Virus record (IMG/VR): IMGVR_UViG_3300045999_001352
Location: 1 to 20,799 of that record
Length of the DNA stretch: 20,799 nt
Direction: 5' to 3' (one strand)
Origin: a virus
In this document: piece by piece, positions 5,633-12,979 of the stretch
Numbering within the stretch: the stretch's first letter is position 1
How the letters are laid out: each line of letters begins with the position of its first letter
The notes under the pieces: generated by a model
Seen by the model: the letters and a program-made list of their open reading frames with translations, nothing else
Databases searched by the model: none
Told to the model about the DNA's origin: nothing
Made by a program: the position numbers and the translations under genes

Positions 5633-7225
5633 ATGGAATACAAGGTGCCAGTAGGTGGTAAGCGATTAAAGCCAGAGGAGATCCTTAAACGGCAGGATAT
5701 TGCACAGCGTAAAAAAGATGAATTTCAAACGCTGTATCAGGACGCTTATGAATTTGCTTTGCCCCAGCGCCAACTGTATGGCGTATGGGAAGGTGGCGCA
5801 ACAGGCACCAAGAAGATGGCGCGAGTATTTGACTCGACAGCTATCAACTCGACCCAGCGGTTTGCCAATAGACTGCAATCGGTAGTCTTTCCTCCGCAGC
5901 GCAAGTGGTCGCGCTTAGAGCCAGGCGTACAAATACCTGACGATCAAAAGCCAAATGCTCAAGAAGTGCTCGATGCCTACAGTGAAAAAATGTTTGCTGT
6001 ATTGCGTCAGTCTAATTTCGACATTGCTATCGGTGAGTTCTTACTAGACCTGGCAGTCGGTACTGCCTGCATGATGGTGCAGCCTGGTGATGATGTCAGC
6101 CCAATTAACTTCGTGCCAGTGCCATTGTTTTTGGTGGCGTATGAAGAAGGTGCAAACGGCCAAGTAGATAACGTCTACCGCCGTATGCGCTTAAAAGGCG
6201 AATCAATTATCCGTCAATGGCCAGACGCGAAAATACCACCAAACCTACAAAACAAGATCGACCAAAAGCCAACAGACGATATTGAGCTGGTTGAAGCAAC
6301 AATCTATGACCATAAGCGTGGTGACTACTGTTATCACGTTATTTGGAAAGAAGGCAAAGACGAGCTGGTATACAGGCGCAAACCATATTCACCTTGGGTG
6401 ATCTCTCGCTATATGAAGGTGGCCGGCGAGATCTATGGCCGTGGCCCATTGCTGACTGCTTTGCCAGACATTAAGACACTAAACAAAACCATTGAGCTGC
6501 TATTAAAGAATGCTTCGTTAGCAGTAGCAGGTGTTTACACAGCTGCAGATGATGGCGTATTGAATCCCAACACAGTAAAGATTGTGCCTGGTGCCATTAT
6601 CCCTGTTGCACGCAATGGTGGCCCACAAGGCCCAGCACTGCAGCCACTGCCACGCGCTGGTGACTTCAACGTATCACAGCTGGTGATCAATGATCTGCGC
6701 AGTAATATCAAGCGCATATTGTTAGATGAGTCTTTGCCACCAGACAATATGTCTGCCAGGTCTGCAACTGAGATTGTCGAGCGCATGAAGGAGCTCGCAC
6801 AAAACCTTGGCTCGGCGTTTGGTCGCTTGATCAATGAAACAATGATCCCGCTGGTCACAAAGATTCTCGAAGTAATGGATGAGCGCGGCTTGATCATCAT
6901 GCCGTTGCGCGTTAATGGCTTAGAGATCAAGGTAACTCCTGTTGCTCCGCTGGCAATGGCTCAGAACATGGAAGAGGTTAATGCCATCCTGCAATATGCC
7001 CAGCTGATGCAGACGTTTGGTGCCGATGGCCAGCTCGCCCTAAAGAATGATGCTGTGGTTGATTACATTGGCGACAAGCTGGGTGTACCTTCTATTGTGC
7101 GCAATGACGCAACCGAGCGTGCTGTACTGATGGAGGAAGCCCAAGCTCAACAGCAACAGGCAATGGCTATGCAAATGGCAGCTATGCAGCAAGGACAACC
7201 ACCAGCCGAAGGGATGCCCCAATGA
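5633..7225 (+). CDS. Head-tail connector (portal) protein, T7 gp8-like
   Basis: This 530-residue protein is the normal length for the podovirus head-to-tail connecting family. Diagnostic segments include the N-terminal FALPQRQLYG, RVFDSTAINSTQRFANRLQSVVFPPQRKW (about residues 64-92), the central PYSPWVISRYMKVAGEIYGRGP, and the stem region DNMSARSATEIVERMKELAQNLGSAFGRL, which all fit T7-like portals. The C-terminus is an unstructured Gln/Met/Ala tail (from about 500). A dodecamer of this protein forms the vertex through which DNA is packaged and ejected and to which the tail binds. It overlaps the next gene by ATGA (7222-7225). Confidence 0.95.
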   Translation: MEYKVPVGGKRLKPEEILKRQDIAQRKKDEFQTLYQDAYEFALPQRQLYGVWEGGATGTKKMARVFDSTAINSTQRFANRLQSVVFPPQRKWSRLEPGVQIPDDQKPNAQEVLDAYSEKMFAVLRQSNFDIAIGEFLLDLAVGTACMMVQPGDDVSPINFVPVPLFLVAYEEGANGQVDNVYRRMRLKGESIIRQWPDAKIPPNLQNKIDQKPTDDIELVEATIYDHKRGDYCYHVIWKEGKDELVYRRKPYSPWVISRYMKVAGEIYGRGPLLTALPDIKTLNKTIELLLKNASLAVAGVYTAADDGVLNPNTVKIVPGAIIPVARNGGPQGPALQPLPRAGDFNVSQLVINDLRSNIKRILLDESLPPDNMSARSATEIVERMKELAQNLGSAFGRLINETMIPLVTKILEVMDERGLIIMPLRVNGLEIKVTPVAPLAMAQNMEEVNAILQYAQLMQTFGADGQLALKNDAVVDYIGDKLGVPSIVRNDATERAVLMEEAQAQQQQAMAMQMAAMQQGQPPAEGMPQ

Positions 7226-7485
7226 GTTGGGATGAATTAGATAACATAGATCAAACCAGCGATATTCGCGCAGTGACACAGCAGCGCGAAGACATTGCCA
7301 AACTATGCTTGCGTGTATTTACGTCAGAAGATGGGCTGGCAATAATGAAGTGGTTAGATCAAATGTATGTGGACGTACCTGTCGCCGTGCCAGGTAACGA
7401 CCCCTCGTATGCTTTCTTTGCTGAAGGGCAGAGAACAGTTATACGAGATTTGAAAGCACGGATCTTACAAGCTAGGAATTTATGA
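7222..7485 (+). CDS. Bbp19-like small phage protein
   Basis: This 87-residue protein contains the pattern F-x-SEDG-x(3)-MKWL, then VPVAVPGNDPSYAFFAEGQRTVIRDLKARI. It fits the short family represented by Bordetella phage BPP-1 Bbp19, typically encoded between portal and scaffold/capsid genes, as here. The conserved GN/GD-x-x-x-AFF-x-EGQR-x-V part is the signature I rely on. Its biochemical role is not known to me; the location implies a head-morphogenesis accessory. Both ends overlap neighbours by ATGA, so stoichiometry is probably tied to portal and scaffold translation. Confidence 0.8.
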   Translation: MSWDELDNIDQTSDIRAVTQQREDIAKLCLRVFTSEDGLAIMKWLDQMYVDVPVAVPGNDPSYAFFAEGQRTVIRDLKARILQARNL

Positions 7486-8270
7486 CTACCGACACAGCAA
7501 CCGTCGAGCCCGGCACCGGCTTACTTGACAGTGTGACGCTCGAAGATACAACTAAGCCTGAATCTAAAGAAGCAGTATCAATAGATCATAAGACAGTAGA
7601 AACACCCACAGGTTCGGCATCAGACACTGGTGCGCCTAAAGTAAAGCCTGAGTTTCTCCCCGATAATTTTTGGGATAACGACAAAGGCGAAGCTAACCTG
7701 GAAGCTATGAGCAAAAGCTGGTCTGATTTGCGCAAGCAGATTAGCCAGGGCAAGCACAAAGCACCAGCCGATGGCAAGTACGACACTAGCAGCTGGGGTG
7801 ATGATGCATCCGATAACCCAATGGCCGGCACATTGGTTGATTGGGCAAAAGAGAACGGCTTATCGCAAGCTCAGTTTGACGACTTGGTGGGAACACTCAA
7901 GGAAAAATCACAAGAGCTTATGGGTGATGTGGGTGTGGACGCAGCCCAAGAAATGAAAATGCTAGGCCCTAATGGCCAGGCTTTGGTCAATGGCATGGCA
8001 GATTGGGCTCGCGGCTTAATCCAGAAGGGCATATGGGGTTCCGAAGATTGGGATGAATTTAAAATCATGGCAGGCACAGCTCGCGGCATAAATATGCTGG
8101 CTAAGTTGCGCGAAGGCTATGAGGGTAGATTGCCTATCGAAACAGAACCAATGGATGGTTTGCCTAGTAAAGATGAGCTTTATCAAATGGTGGCAGATAA
8201 GCGCTACAATACAGACGCAGCCTACCGGCAAAAGGTAGAAAAAATGTTTGCCCAGGTAGTAAAAGATTAA
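7482..8270 (+). CDS. Capsid assembly scaffolding protein
   Basis: This 262-residue protein lies directly between portal/Bbp19 and the major capsid gene. It is acidic, with an unstructured Thr/Pro/Asp-rich N-terminus (1-50). The conserved-looking PEFLPDNFWDNDKGE segment and the LEAMSKSWSDLRKQI helix (about 52-87) are a hallmark of T7 gp9-type scaffolds. A mostly helical body follows, with a basic-acidic mixed C-terminal helix (DAAYRQKVEKMFAQVVKD) of the type that docks coat protein. It guides coat assembly and leaves the prohead. The gene starts on an ATGA overlap and is followed immediately by tandem terminators, so it is the last gene of its transcription unit. Confidence 0.85.
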   Translation: MTTDTATVEPGTGLLDSVTLEDTTKPESKEAVSIDHKTVETPTGSASDTGAPKVKPEFLPDNFWDNDKGEANLEAMSKSWSDLRKQISQGKHKAPADGKYDTSSWGDDASDNPMAGTLVDWAKENGLSQAQFDDLVGTLKEKSQELMGDVGVDAAQEMKMLGPNGQALVNGMADWARGLIQKGIWGSEDWDEFKIMAGTARGINMLAKLREGYEGRLPIETEPMDGLPSKDELYQMVADKRYNTDAAYRQKVEKMFAQVVKD

Positions 8271-8277
8271 ATCTCGC

Positions 8278-8310
8278 AGCTGTGTCTTCTTGGTGGTCGC
8301 CACAGCTTTT
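8278..8310 (+). terminator. Intrinsic terminator, first of a tandem pair
   Basis: A perfect 7-bp inverted repeat, AGCTGTG (8278-8284) and CACAGCT (8301-8307), encloses a 16-nt loop and is followed by TTT (8308-8310). It begins 7 nt after the scaffold stop codon. The T-run is short, so it may act as a pause or partial terminator together with the next hairpin. Confidence 0.6.
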
Positions 8311-8339
8311 AGCCCCGGTCTATGTGCCGGGGTTTTTTT
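8311..8339 (+). terminator. Intrinsic terminator, second of a tandem pair
   Basis: CCCCGG (8313-8318) pairs perfectly with CCGGGG (8327-8332) across an 8-nt loop, followed by seven T (8333-8339). This is a textbook rho-independent terminator. It separates the scaffold transcript from the capsid transcript. Confidence 0.88.
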
Positions 8340-8355
8340 ATATCAATCGCATGTA

Positions 8356-8383
8356 TTGCAAAATGTTAAATGGATAATAGAAT
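8356..8383 (+). promoter_or_regulatory. Sigma70-like promoter for the capsid unit
   Basis: TTGCAA (8356-8361), 16 bp, TAGAAT (8378-8383). Box phase and -10 sequence are identical to the promoter after terL. It lies just after a strong terminator and about 140 bp before the coat gene, where a dedicated promoter is expected. The -35 is weak (four of six). Confidence 0.55.
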
Positions 8384-8525
8384 TGCCGGCATGGCATACC
8401 GGTAACACGGCCCAAACCTGTGGCGAGATACCACCGAATGGCTGACGTAAACAGCAAGCACAGGCCCGTACTGCACGGCTCACCGACGCGAAAACCCATG
8501 ATCACTTAACCGAACGAGGTAAATA
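8384..8525 (+). other. GC-rich, potentially structured capsid-gene leader
   Basis: This is the 5' leader between the promoter and the coat start. Several complementary pairs are visible: CCTGTG (8417-8422) with CACAGG (8459-8464); GTGG (8420-8423) with CCAC (8431-8434), which is mutually exclusive with the first; CCGT (8466-8469) with ACGG (8475-8478); and CGG (8476-8478) with CCG (8483-8485). CACGGC is repeated at 8406 and 8474. It holds a 23-codon open frame, ATG 8438 to TAA 8507-8509, ending just before the coat ribosome site (GAGG in CGAACGAGGTAAATAATG). That frame has no good ribosome site of its own. A stabilising or regulatory 5' UTR is plausible; a known RNA family is not recognised. 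Confidence 0.45.
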
Positions 8526-9380
8526 ATGGCTATTAGTCTATCTAATGCTTTCGTTACACTCTTCGACGCAGAGGTCAAACAGGCTTACCAGGGCAAAGCA
8601 ATGCTGGTGGGTGCTGTGCGTCAGCGTCGTGGTGTAGAAGGCTCATCTGTAAAATTTCCTAAAGTTGGCAAAGGCGTTGCTACTGCACGCGTGACCCAAA
8701 CTGATGTAACTCCAATGAATGTTGGCTTTTCCAATGTAACTTGCACACTGCAAGATTGGAACGCAGCTGAATATTCGGATATATTTTCGCAGGCTAAAGT
8801 TAACTTTGACGAGCGCTCTGAGCTCTCTCAAGTTGTTGGCGCTGCTATTGGCCGTCGTCAAGATCAATTGATCTTGGATGCGTTGGCTGCTGCAACAAGC
8901 ACAGGCACTGTGGCTAATTCAATTGGTGGTTCTAATACCAATATGAATATTTCCAAACTGCGTGAAGCTGCAAAAATATTGAACGCTAAGAACGTGCCTT
9001 CGGATGGTCGTCACATCATCATCCACGCAAATTCGTTGGCATCAATGCTTGAGCAGACTTCGGTAACGTCGTCTGACTTTAACTCTGTGAAGGCTTTAGT
9101 GCAGGGCGAGATCTCGACATTTATGGGCTTCCAATTCCACATCCTGGGCGACCGCACAGAAGGTGGTTTGCCTATTGATGGTTCGTCAGATCGTACGCTC
9201 TACGCTTTCCACTCGCAGGCGATTGGTTACGCTGAAGGCATAGCACCTAAAACTGAGATCAACTACATTCCTGAGAAAACCAGCTGGCTAGTAAATGCAC
9301 TGTTCTCTGCAGGCTCTGTTGCGATTGATAGTGAAGGTATCGTTAAAATCACAGCCCGCGATACTGCGGCTGCGGCTTAA
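8526..9380 (+). CDS. Major capsid protein
   Basis: This 284-residue protein follows scaffold and precedes a decoration-type protein. Features that fit HK97-fold coats of environmental podoviruses are the N-terminal LFDAEVKQAYQGKA, then VRQRRGVEGSSVKFPKVGKG, the VTPMNVGFSNVTCTLQDWNAAEYSD-type strand-rich part, the long spine-like helix QVVGAAIGRRQDQLILDALAAA, and LREAAKILNAKNVPSDGRHIIIHANSL. Residues near 240 (ALFSAGSVAIDSEGIVKITA) fit the common closing beta segment. It is shorter than T7 gp10 (about 345). Codon use looks biased toward efficient translation, and it sits in its own promoter-terminator unit with only the next gene, as expected for the most abundant virion protein. Confidence 0.9.
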   Translation: MAISLSNAFVTLFDAEVKQAYQGKAMLVGAVRQRRGVEGSSVKFPKVGKGVATARVTQTDVTPMNVGFSNVTCTLQDWNAAEYSDIFSQAKVNFDERSELSQVVGAAIGRRQDQLILDALAAATSTGTVANSIGGSNTNMNISKLREAAKILNAKNVPSDGRHIIIHANSLASMLEQTSVTSSDFNSVKALVQGEISTFMGFQFHILGDRTEGGLPIDGSSDRTLYAFHSQAIGYAEGIAPKTEINYIPEKTSWLVNALFSAGSVAIDSEGIVKITARDTAAAA

Positions 9381-9394
9381 AGGAGGGCTGACTA

Positions 9395-9673
9395 ATGGCT
9401 TACTCTGCAGATGGCTTTACCACCTACCACGCAGCCAAGCGCGGCAATGCGCCGTCGATGTATGCCTATAAAACGGCTGACAGCATTGCTGATGTAAACA
9501 CCAGCGGTTATTTCAACTCGTTGGCAAATACGCTTGAAGTTGGCGACGTTATTCACTGCGTGACTTCGACTGGCACAACAGCCGTCGTCACTCTGGTGTA
9601 TGTCGTATCCAATGCAAGTGGCGTTGTGGATGTGACTGATGGCACGACTCTGTCGGCCACCGACGGCGACTAA
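9395..9673 (+). CDS. Capsid decoration/cement-type small protein (putative)
   Basis: This 92-residue protein starts 14 nt after the coat stop behind a near-perfect ribosome site (AGGAGG at 9381-9386), so strong expression is expected. It reads AADGF-like at the start (YSADGFTTYHAAKRGNAPSMYAYKTADSIADVNTSGYFNSLANTLEVGDVI in pieces), with the Y-x-T-x-D-x(2)-A-x-V-x(2)-SGYFN and L-x-VGDVI patterns. I associate these with small beta-sandwich proteins encoded directly after coat genes. They are usually annotated as decoration or head-fibre proteins. The remainder is beta-strand/Thr-Val rich and ends in an acidic ATDGD. The function is inferred from family resemblance and position. Confidence 0.7.
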   Translation: MAYSADGFTTYHAAKRGNAPSMYAYKTADSIADVNTSGYFNSLANTLEVGDVIHCVTSTGTTAVVTLVYVVSNASGVVDVTDGTTLSATDGD

Positions 9674-9695
9674 CCTGTCGGTACTGTAGTGTTGA

Positions 9696-9727
9696 GGGCT
9701 GGTCTTTTATAAGGCCGGCCCTTTCTT
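9696..9727 (+). terminator. Intrinsic terminator closing the capsid unit
   Basis: GGGCTGGTC (9696-9704) pairs with GGCCGGCCC (9713-9721) over an 8-nt loop: nine base pairs including two G-T wobbles, followed by TTTCTT. It is placed after coat plus decoration genes, the same site as the T7 late terminator after gene 10. Partial readthrough is presumably needed for the tail genes, since no promoter is evident in the 17 bp before the next start. Confidence 0.85.
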
Positions 9728-9743
9728 ACGTTAAGGGGTTCTA

Positions 9744-10358
9744 ATGGCTGCAGGTGATACTGGCGTTTCAATTTGTGCTGATGCTCTGATATTGCTTGGA
9801 GCAGAGCCTATTTCATCTTTTAATGATGGAACAGATGAGTCAAATTCGTGTGATCGTTTGTACCCTGACACGCGTGACTCCACATTGGTAATGTATCCTT
9901 GGTCATTCAACACCAAGAAAATACAATTAGCACGACTACTTACAGCACCAAATTCAGTTTGGAAATATGCATACCAGTTACCTGGTGATCGGTTAGCCAG
10001 CCCACGCGCTGTATATGAAAGCGCCAACCCAGGCGCATCAGTACAAAAGGATTGGGAAATACAAGGCGATCAATTACTGGCAAACCTAGAATCTGTTTTT
10101 ATAGACTATCAATATTCAGCCGGTGAGTTTGCCTGGCCACAGTATTTTGTGCAGCTAATGAAATACATGATGGCTTGGCACTTGGCCGAGCCGATAACTG
10201 AGCAGCAAGACAAATCATTGCGCTGGGAGCGTAAAGCTGTGGGTGATCCATCAGAAAATGGTAGAGGTGGGTTTTTCCGTACAGCCACGCAGATCGACGC
10301 GCAAGGTCAACCGACAAGAGCAATTGAAGACTACACACTAATAGCAGTGAGGAACTGA
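9744..10358 (+). CDS. Tail tubular protein A, T7 gp11-like
   Basis: This 204-residue protein has the right length and position for the adaptor (gatekeeper) protein that binds the portal. The N-terminal VSICADALILLGAEPISSF, the R-(L/D)-YPDTRDSTLVMYPWSFNTKKIQLARL block and the GDRLASPRAVYES segment are typical of gp11-like adaptors, as is the C-terminal helix region EFAWPQYFVQLMKYMMAWHLAEPIT. The ribosome site is AAGGGG upstream of ATG 9744. Its stop overlaps the next start (TGATG), coupling it to tail tubular protein B, its assembly partner. Confidence 0.9.
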   Translation: MAAGDTGVSICADALILLGAEPISSFNDGTDESNSCDRLYPDTRDSTLVMYPWSFNTKKIQLARLLTAPNSVWKYAYQLPGDRLASPRAVYESANPGASVQKDWEIQGDQLLANLESVFIDYQYSAGEFAWPQYFVQLMKYMMAWHLAEPITEQQDKSLRWERKAVGDPSENGRGGFFRTATQIDAQGQPTRAIEDYTLIAVRN

Positions 10359-12346
10359 TGCCGCGTTTTGTAGACTTCACCACAAACTTTAGCACCGGCG
10401 AATTAGATCCGCTGTTGCGTGCTCGCGTGGATCTGCAGGCATATGCTAATGCTTTGTCTAAGGCTACGAATGTATTGATCCAGCCGCAAGGTGGATTGCG
10501 TCGTCGACCTGGCTTAAAGCATATTTATGAATTACCAAACACCAGCACAGAGTCTGCCGGCAATGGTGTGCGCATGGTTTCATTCCAGTTCTCTGTCGAT
10601 GATTCCTACATGCTTGTTTTTACGCACAACAGAATGTACGTCATTAAAAATGGCGTAGTACAAACAAACATCAATGGCAGTGGCAATCCATACCTGACAA
10701 CCACCATAGGCAGCACCATTGTTGACGATATGTGCTGGACGCAATCAGCAGATACTTTGATTGTTGTGCATCCTGATATTCAGCCGGTAAGGATTACCAG
10801 AACAAGCGACACCGCATGGACATCTACAACCATTACATTTGATAGCATTCCAAAATATGCTTTTACATTAACAACTACAACACCAACTTCTGGCCATTTA
10901 ACACCGAGCGCTGTTTCAGGTAATGTGACTTTAACTTCGCAGAACTCTGCTTTTTCTGCGTCAAGTGTGAATCAGTATATAAATGCATCACCACAAGGTA
11001 GGGCTAGAATTGTTGAATATGTTAGCAACACTATTGTAAAAGCCGTGGTTGAATATCCGTTTTTTAATACTAGCAATATTCCGCAAGGAAGCTGGGAAGT
11101 TGAAAGTGGATATGAGGATGTGTGGTCAAGCGCTAAAGGTTGGCCGCGCACGGTTACATTCCACGAAGGACGATTATATTTTGGCGGGTCTAAGTCTAGG
11201 CCGTCTACGGTATGGGGTAGCAAGATCGGTTTGTTTTTTGATTTTGTGCCAAACGAATCATTAGATGATGATGCTGTTGAGGCCACGCTAGACACTAACG
11301 ATCTAAACGTCATTATTGACATTGTTAGCTCGCGTGACTTCCAGGTATTTACTACTGGCGGTGAATTCTATGTACCACAGCAGGGAACAGATCCAATCAC
11401 TCCGCTTACCTTTACGTTTAAGAATGTCAGCAGAAATGGATCTAAGCCTGGCACGCGGGTGCAATCGGTTGAGTCTGGCTCTGTCTACATCCAGCGCCAA
11501 GGCAAATCACTTAATGAGTTTGTCTTCTCTGATACTCAGCTCACTTACATAACGCAGCGCATATCATTGCTGGCTGGACATCTACTTAAAAGCCCACAGC
11601 GCATTGCATTACGCAGAGCATCAAGCACAGATGAATCAGATCTCCTGCTGATGACAAACACTAGCGATGGCAGCATGGCTATATTCTCAATTATGCGTAG
11701 CCAGCAAATTACATCGCCAAGTGAGTTCACTACTGACGGTGAATTTATTGATGTTGGCGTAGATGTGACGCAAATTTATGTAGTTACTAAACGCGTATTT
11801 AATGGCACAACAAGGTACTTTATTGAGCAGTTCAAAGACGACTTGTATACAGATTGTGCATTTGTGGGCGCATCAGCCGGTGGCGTTGGCAGTGGCTTGC
11901 CGCACATTGGTAAGTCGCTTAATGTGATTACCGATGGCGTGCCACAATCAAATGAAACAGTTAGCGCTGGTGGCGCTGTGACGTTTGATCGTGAATCAAC
12001 AACCAGCTATGAGGTTGGCTTGCCGATTACTGTGTACGTCAAAACCATGCCGGTTGAAATTAAATTACAGACAGGCAGCAGGGTATCGTTTAAAAAGCGT
12101 ATTGTGGAAATTAGTGCAGTGCTTAAAGATACACAGCATATGCTAATGAATGACCAACCGGTTATTACTAGGACGCTTGATAATCCTTTGCTTGATTTAG
12201 CGGTGCCTACATTTACAGGGATTAAGCGCGTCAATGGCGTGCTTGGTTATCGTAATGAGCAGGCAATTGAGGTGGCACAAAACCTTCCGTTAAAAATGAA
12301 TTTGCTTGGACTCGATTATAGAGTCGCCGTTTATTCAGGAACATAA
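10358..12346 (+). CDS. Tail tubular protein B (nozzle), T7 gp12-like
   Basis: This 662-residue protein begins PRFVDFTTNFSTGELDPLLRARVDLQAYANALSKATN, followed by QPQGGLRRRPGLKHIYEL, a combination diagnostic of the gp12-like nozzle family. Also typical are SFQFSVDDSYMLVF, DTLIVVHPDIQPVRITR, GWPRTVTFHEGRLYFGGSKSRPSTVW-type strands and the beta-propeller-like repeats that follow. It forms the distal tube below the gp11-like adaptor and holds the DNA in until adsorption. The start overlaps the previous stop by one base and is backed by GAGGA. Confidence 0.92.
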   Translation: MPRFVDFTTNFSTGELDPLLRARVDLQAYANALSKATNVLIQPQGGLRRRPGLKHIYELPNTSTESAGNGVRMVSFQFSVDDSYMLVFTHNRMYVIKNGVVQTNINGSGNPYLTTTIGSTIVDDMCWTQSADTLIVVHPDIQPVRITRTSDTAWTSTTITFDSIPKYAFTLTTTTPTSGHLTPSAVSGNVTLTSQNSAFSASSVNQYINASPQGRARIVEYVSNTIVKAVVEYPFFNTSNIPQGSWEVESGYEDVWSSAKGWPRTVTFHEGRLYFGGSKSRPSTVWGSKIGLFFDFVPNESLDDDAVEATLDTNDLNVIIDIVSSRDFQVFTTGGEFYVPQQGTDPITPLTFTFKNVSRNGSKPGTRVQSVESGSVYIQRQGKSLNEFVFSDTQLTYITQRISLLAGHLLKSPQRIALRRASSTDESDLLLMTNTSDGSMAIFSIMRSQQITSPSEFTTDGEFIDVGVDVTQIYVVTKRVFNGTTRYFIEQFKDDLYTDCAFVGASAGGVGSGLPHIGKSLNVITDGVPQSNETVSAGGAVTFDRESTTSYEVGLPITVYVKTMPVEIKLQTGSRVSFKKRIVEISAVLKDTQHMLMNDQPVITRTLDNPLLDLAVPTFTGIKRVNGVLGYRNEQAIEVAQNLPLKMNLLGLDYRVAVYSGT

Positions 12347-12347
12347 T

Positions 12348-12977
12348 ATGGCAGATCCAATTTTAGCCGGTGCAAATTTTATTGCTGCCTATGGCCAAGC
12401 CCAGGCACAGCAAGCTGCCGCTATTCAACAGCAGACAGGCTACTTACTGCAGGCAAGAAATACGCTGGCTGTGTCAGAAGTTAATGCCACATTTTCACAG
12501 CAACACGCAAACATTCAGGCTGGTCGCACATTAAAGCGAGCAGAAATTGATGCAATGAATTATCAGATTGCTGGTAATACATTGTTAAAAAACATGCGAG
12601 CAGTAAATGCTTCTGTTCGCGCTAGAGCTGCGGCATCTGGTATTTCATTTGGCGAAGGTTCTGCTGCTGCTATCCAGCAACAAAATATAGCAAACACAAT
12701 GTTTGATGTTGGTATTACTGATTTAAGCGCATTGACTGCACGCATAATGGGTTTTGAAGATGCGTCTGCAATGATGCAGTCAACAGAGATACAGAACATT
12801 GTTAATCAGTTTTCTGCGAAACAGCAAACAGGTCAGTACAATTTGGCGGCATCTGCTGCGCGTAGCACTGGTGGTTTAATGGCTACGCAAACGCTTATTA
12901 GGGGCGGCATTGATGCTTACAAAGTAGGCAGCGGTGACGCTCCTAAAACCGCAAAAGCTCCTTCTACTTTAGGTTAA
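12348..12977 (+). CDS. Internal virion protein, T7 gp14-like
   Basis: I place the start at ATG 12348, giving 209 residues, because it sits one base after the tail tubular B stop with AGGA at 12337-12340. An in-frame ATG at 12306 would add 14 residues deep inside the upstream gene. The sequence is Ala/Gln-rich and helical (GANFIAAYGQAQAQQAAAIQQQ; ARNTLAVSEVNATFSQQHANIQAG). It contains the RAAASGISFGEGSAAA segment that corresponds to the gp14-type (A)SG-x(5)-GS landmark, followed by a second long helix. Gp14-like proteins are ejected first and make a channel in the outer membrane. Length (T7 gp14 is about 196) and position fit well. Confidence 0.78.
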   Translation: MADPILAGANFIAAYGQAQAQQAAAIQQQTGYLLQARNTLAVSEVNATFSQQHANIQAGRTLKRAEIDAMNYQIAGNTLLKNMRAVNASVRARAAASGISFGEGSAAAIQQQNIANTMFDVGITDLSALTARIMGFEDASAMMQSTEIQNIVNQFSAKQQTGQYNLAASAARSTGGLMATQTLIRGGIDAYKVGSGDAPKTAKAPSTLG

Positions 12978-12979
12978 AT

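Noticed and set aside
12306-12347. Upstream in-frame ATG for the gp14-like gene
   Set aside because: It would add 14 residues inside the tail tubular B gene. ATG 12348 has AGGA at the right distance and gives the usual MA- start.
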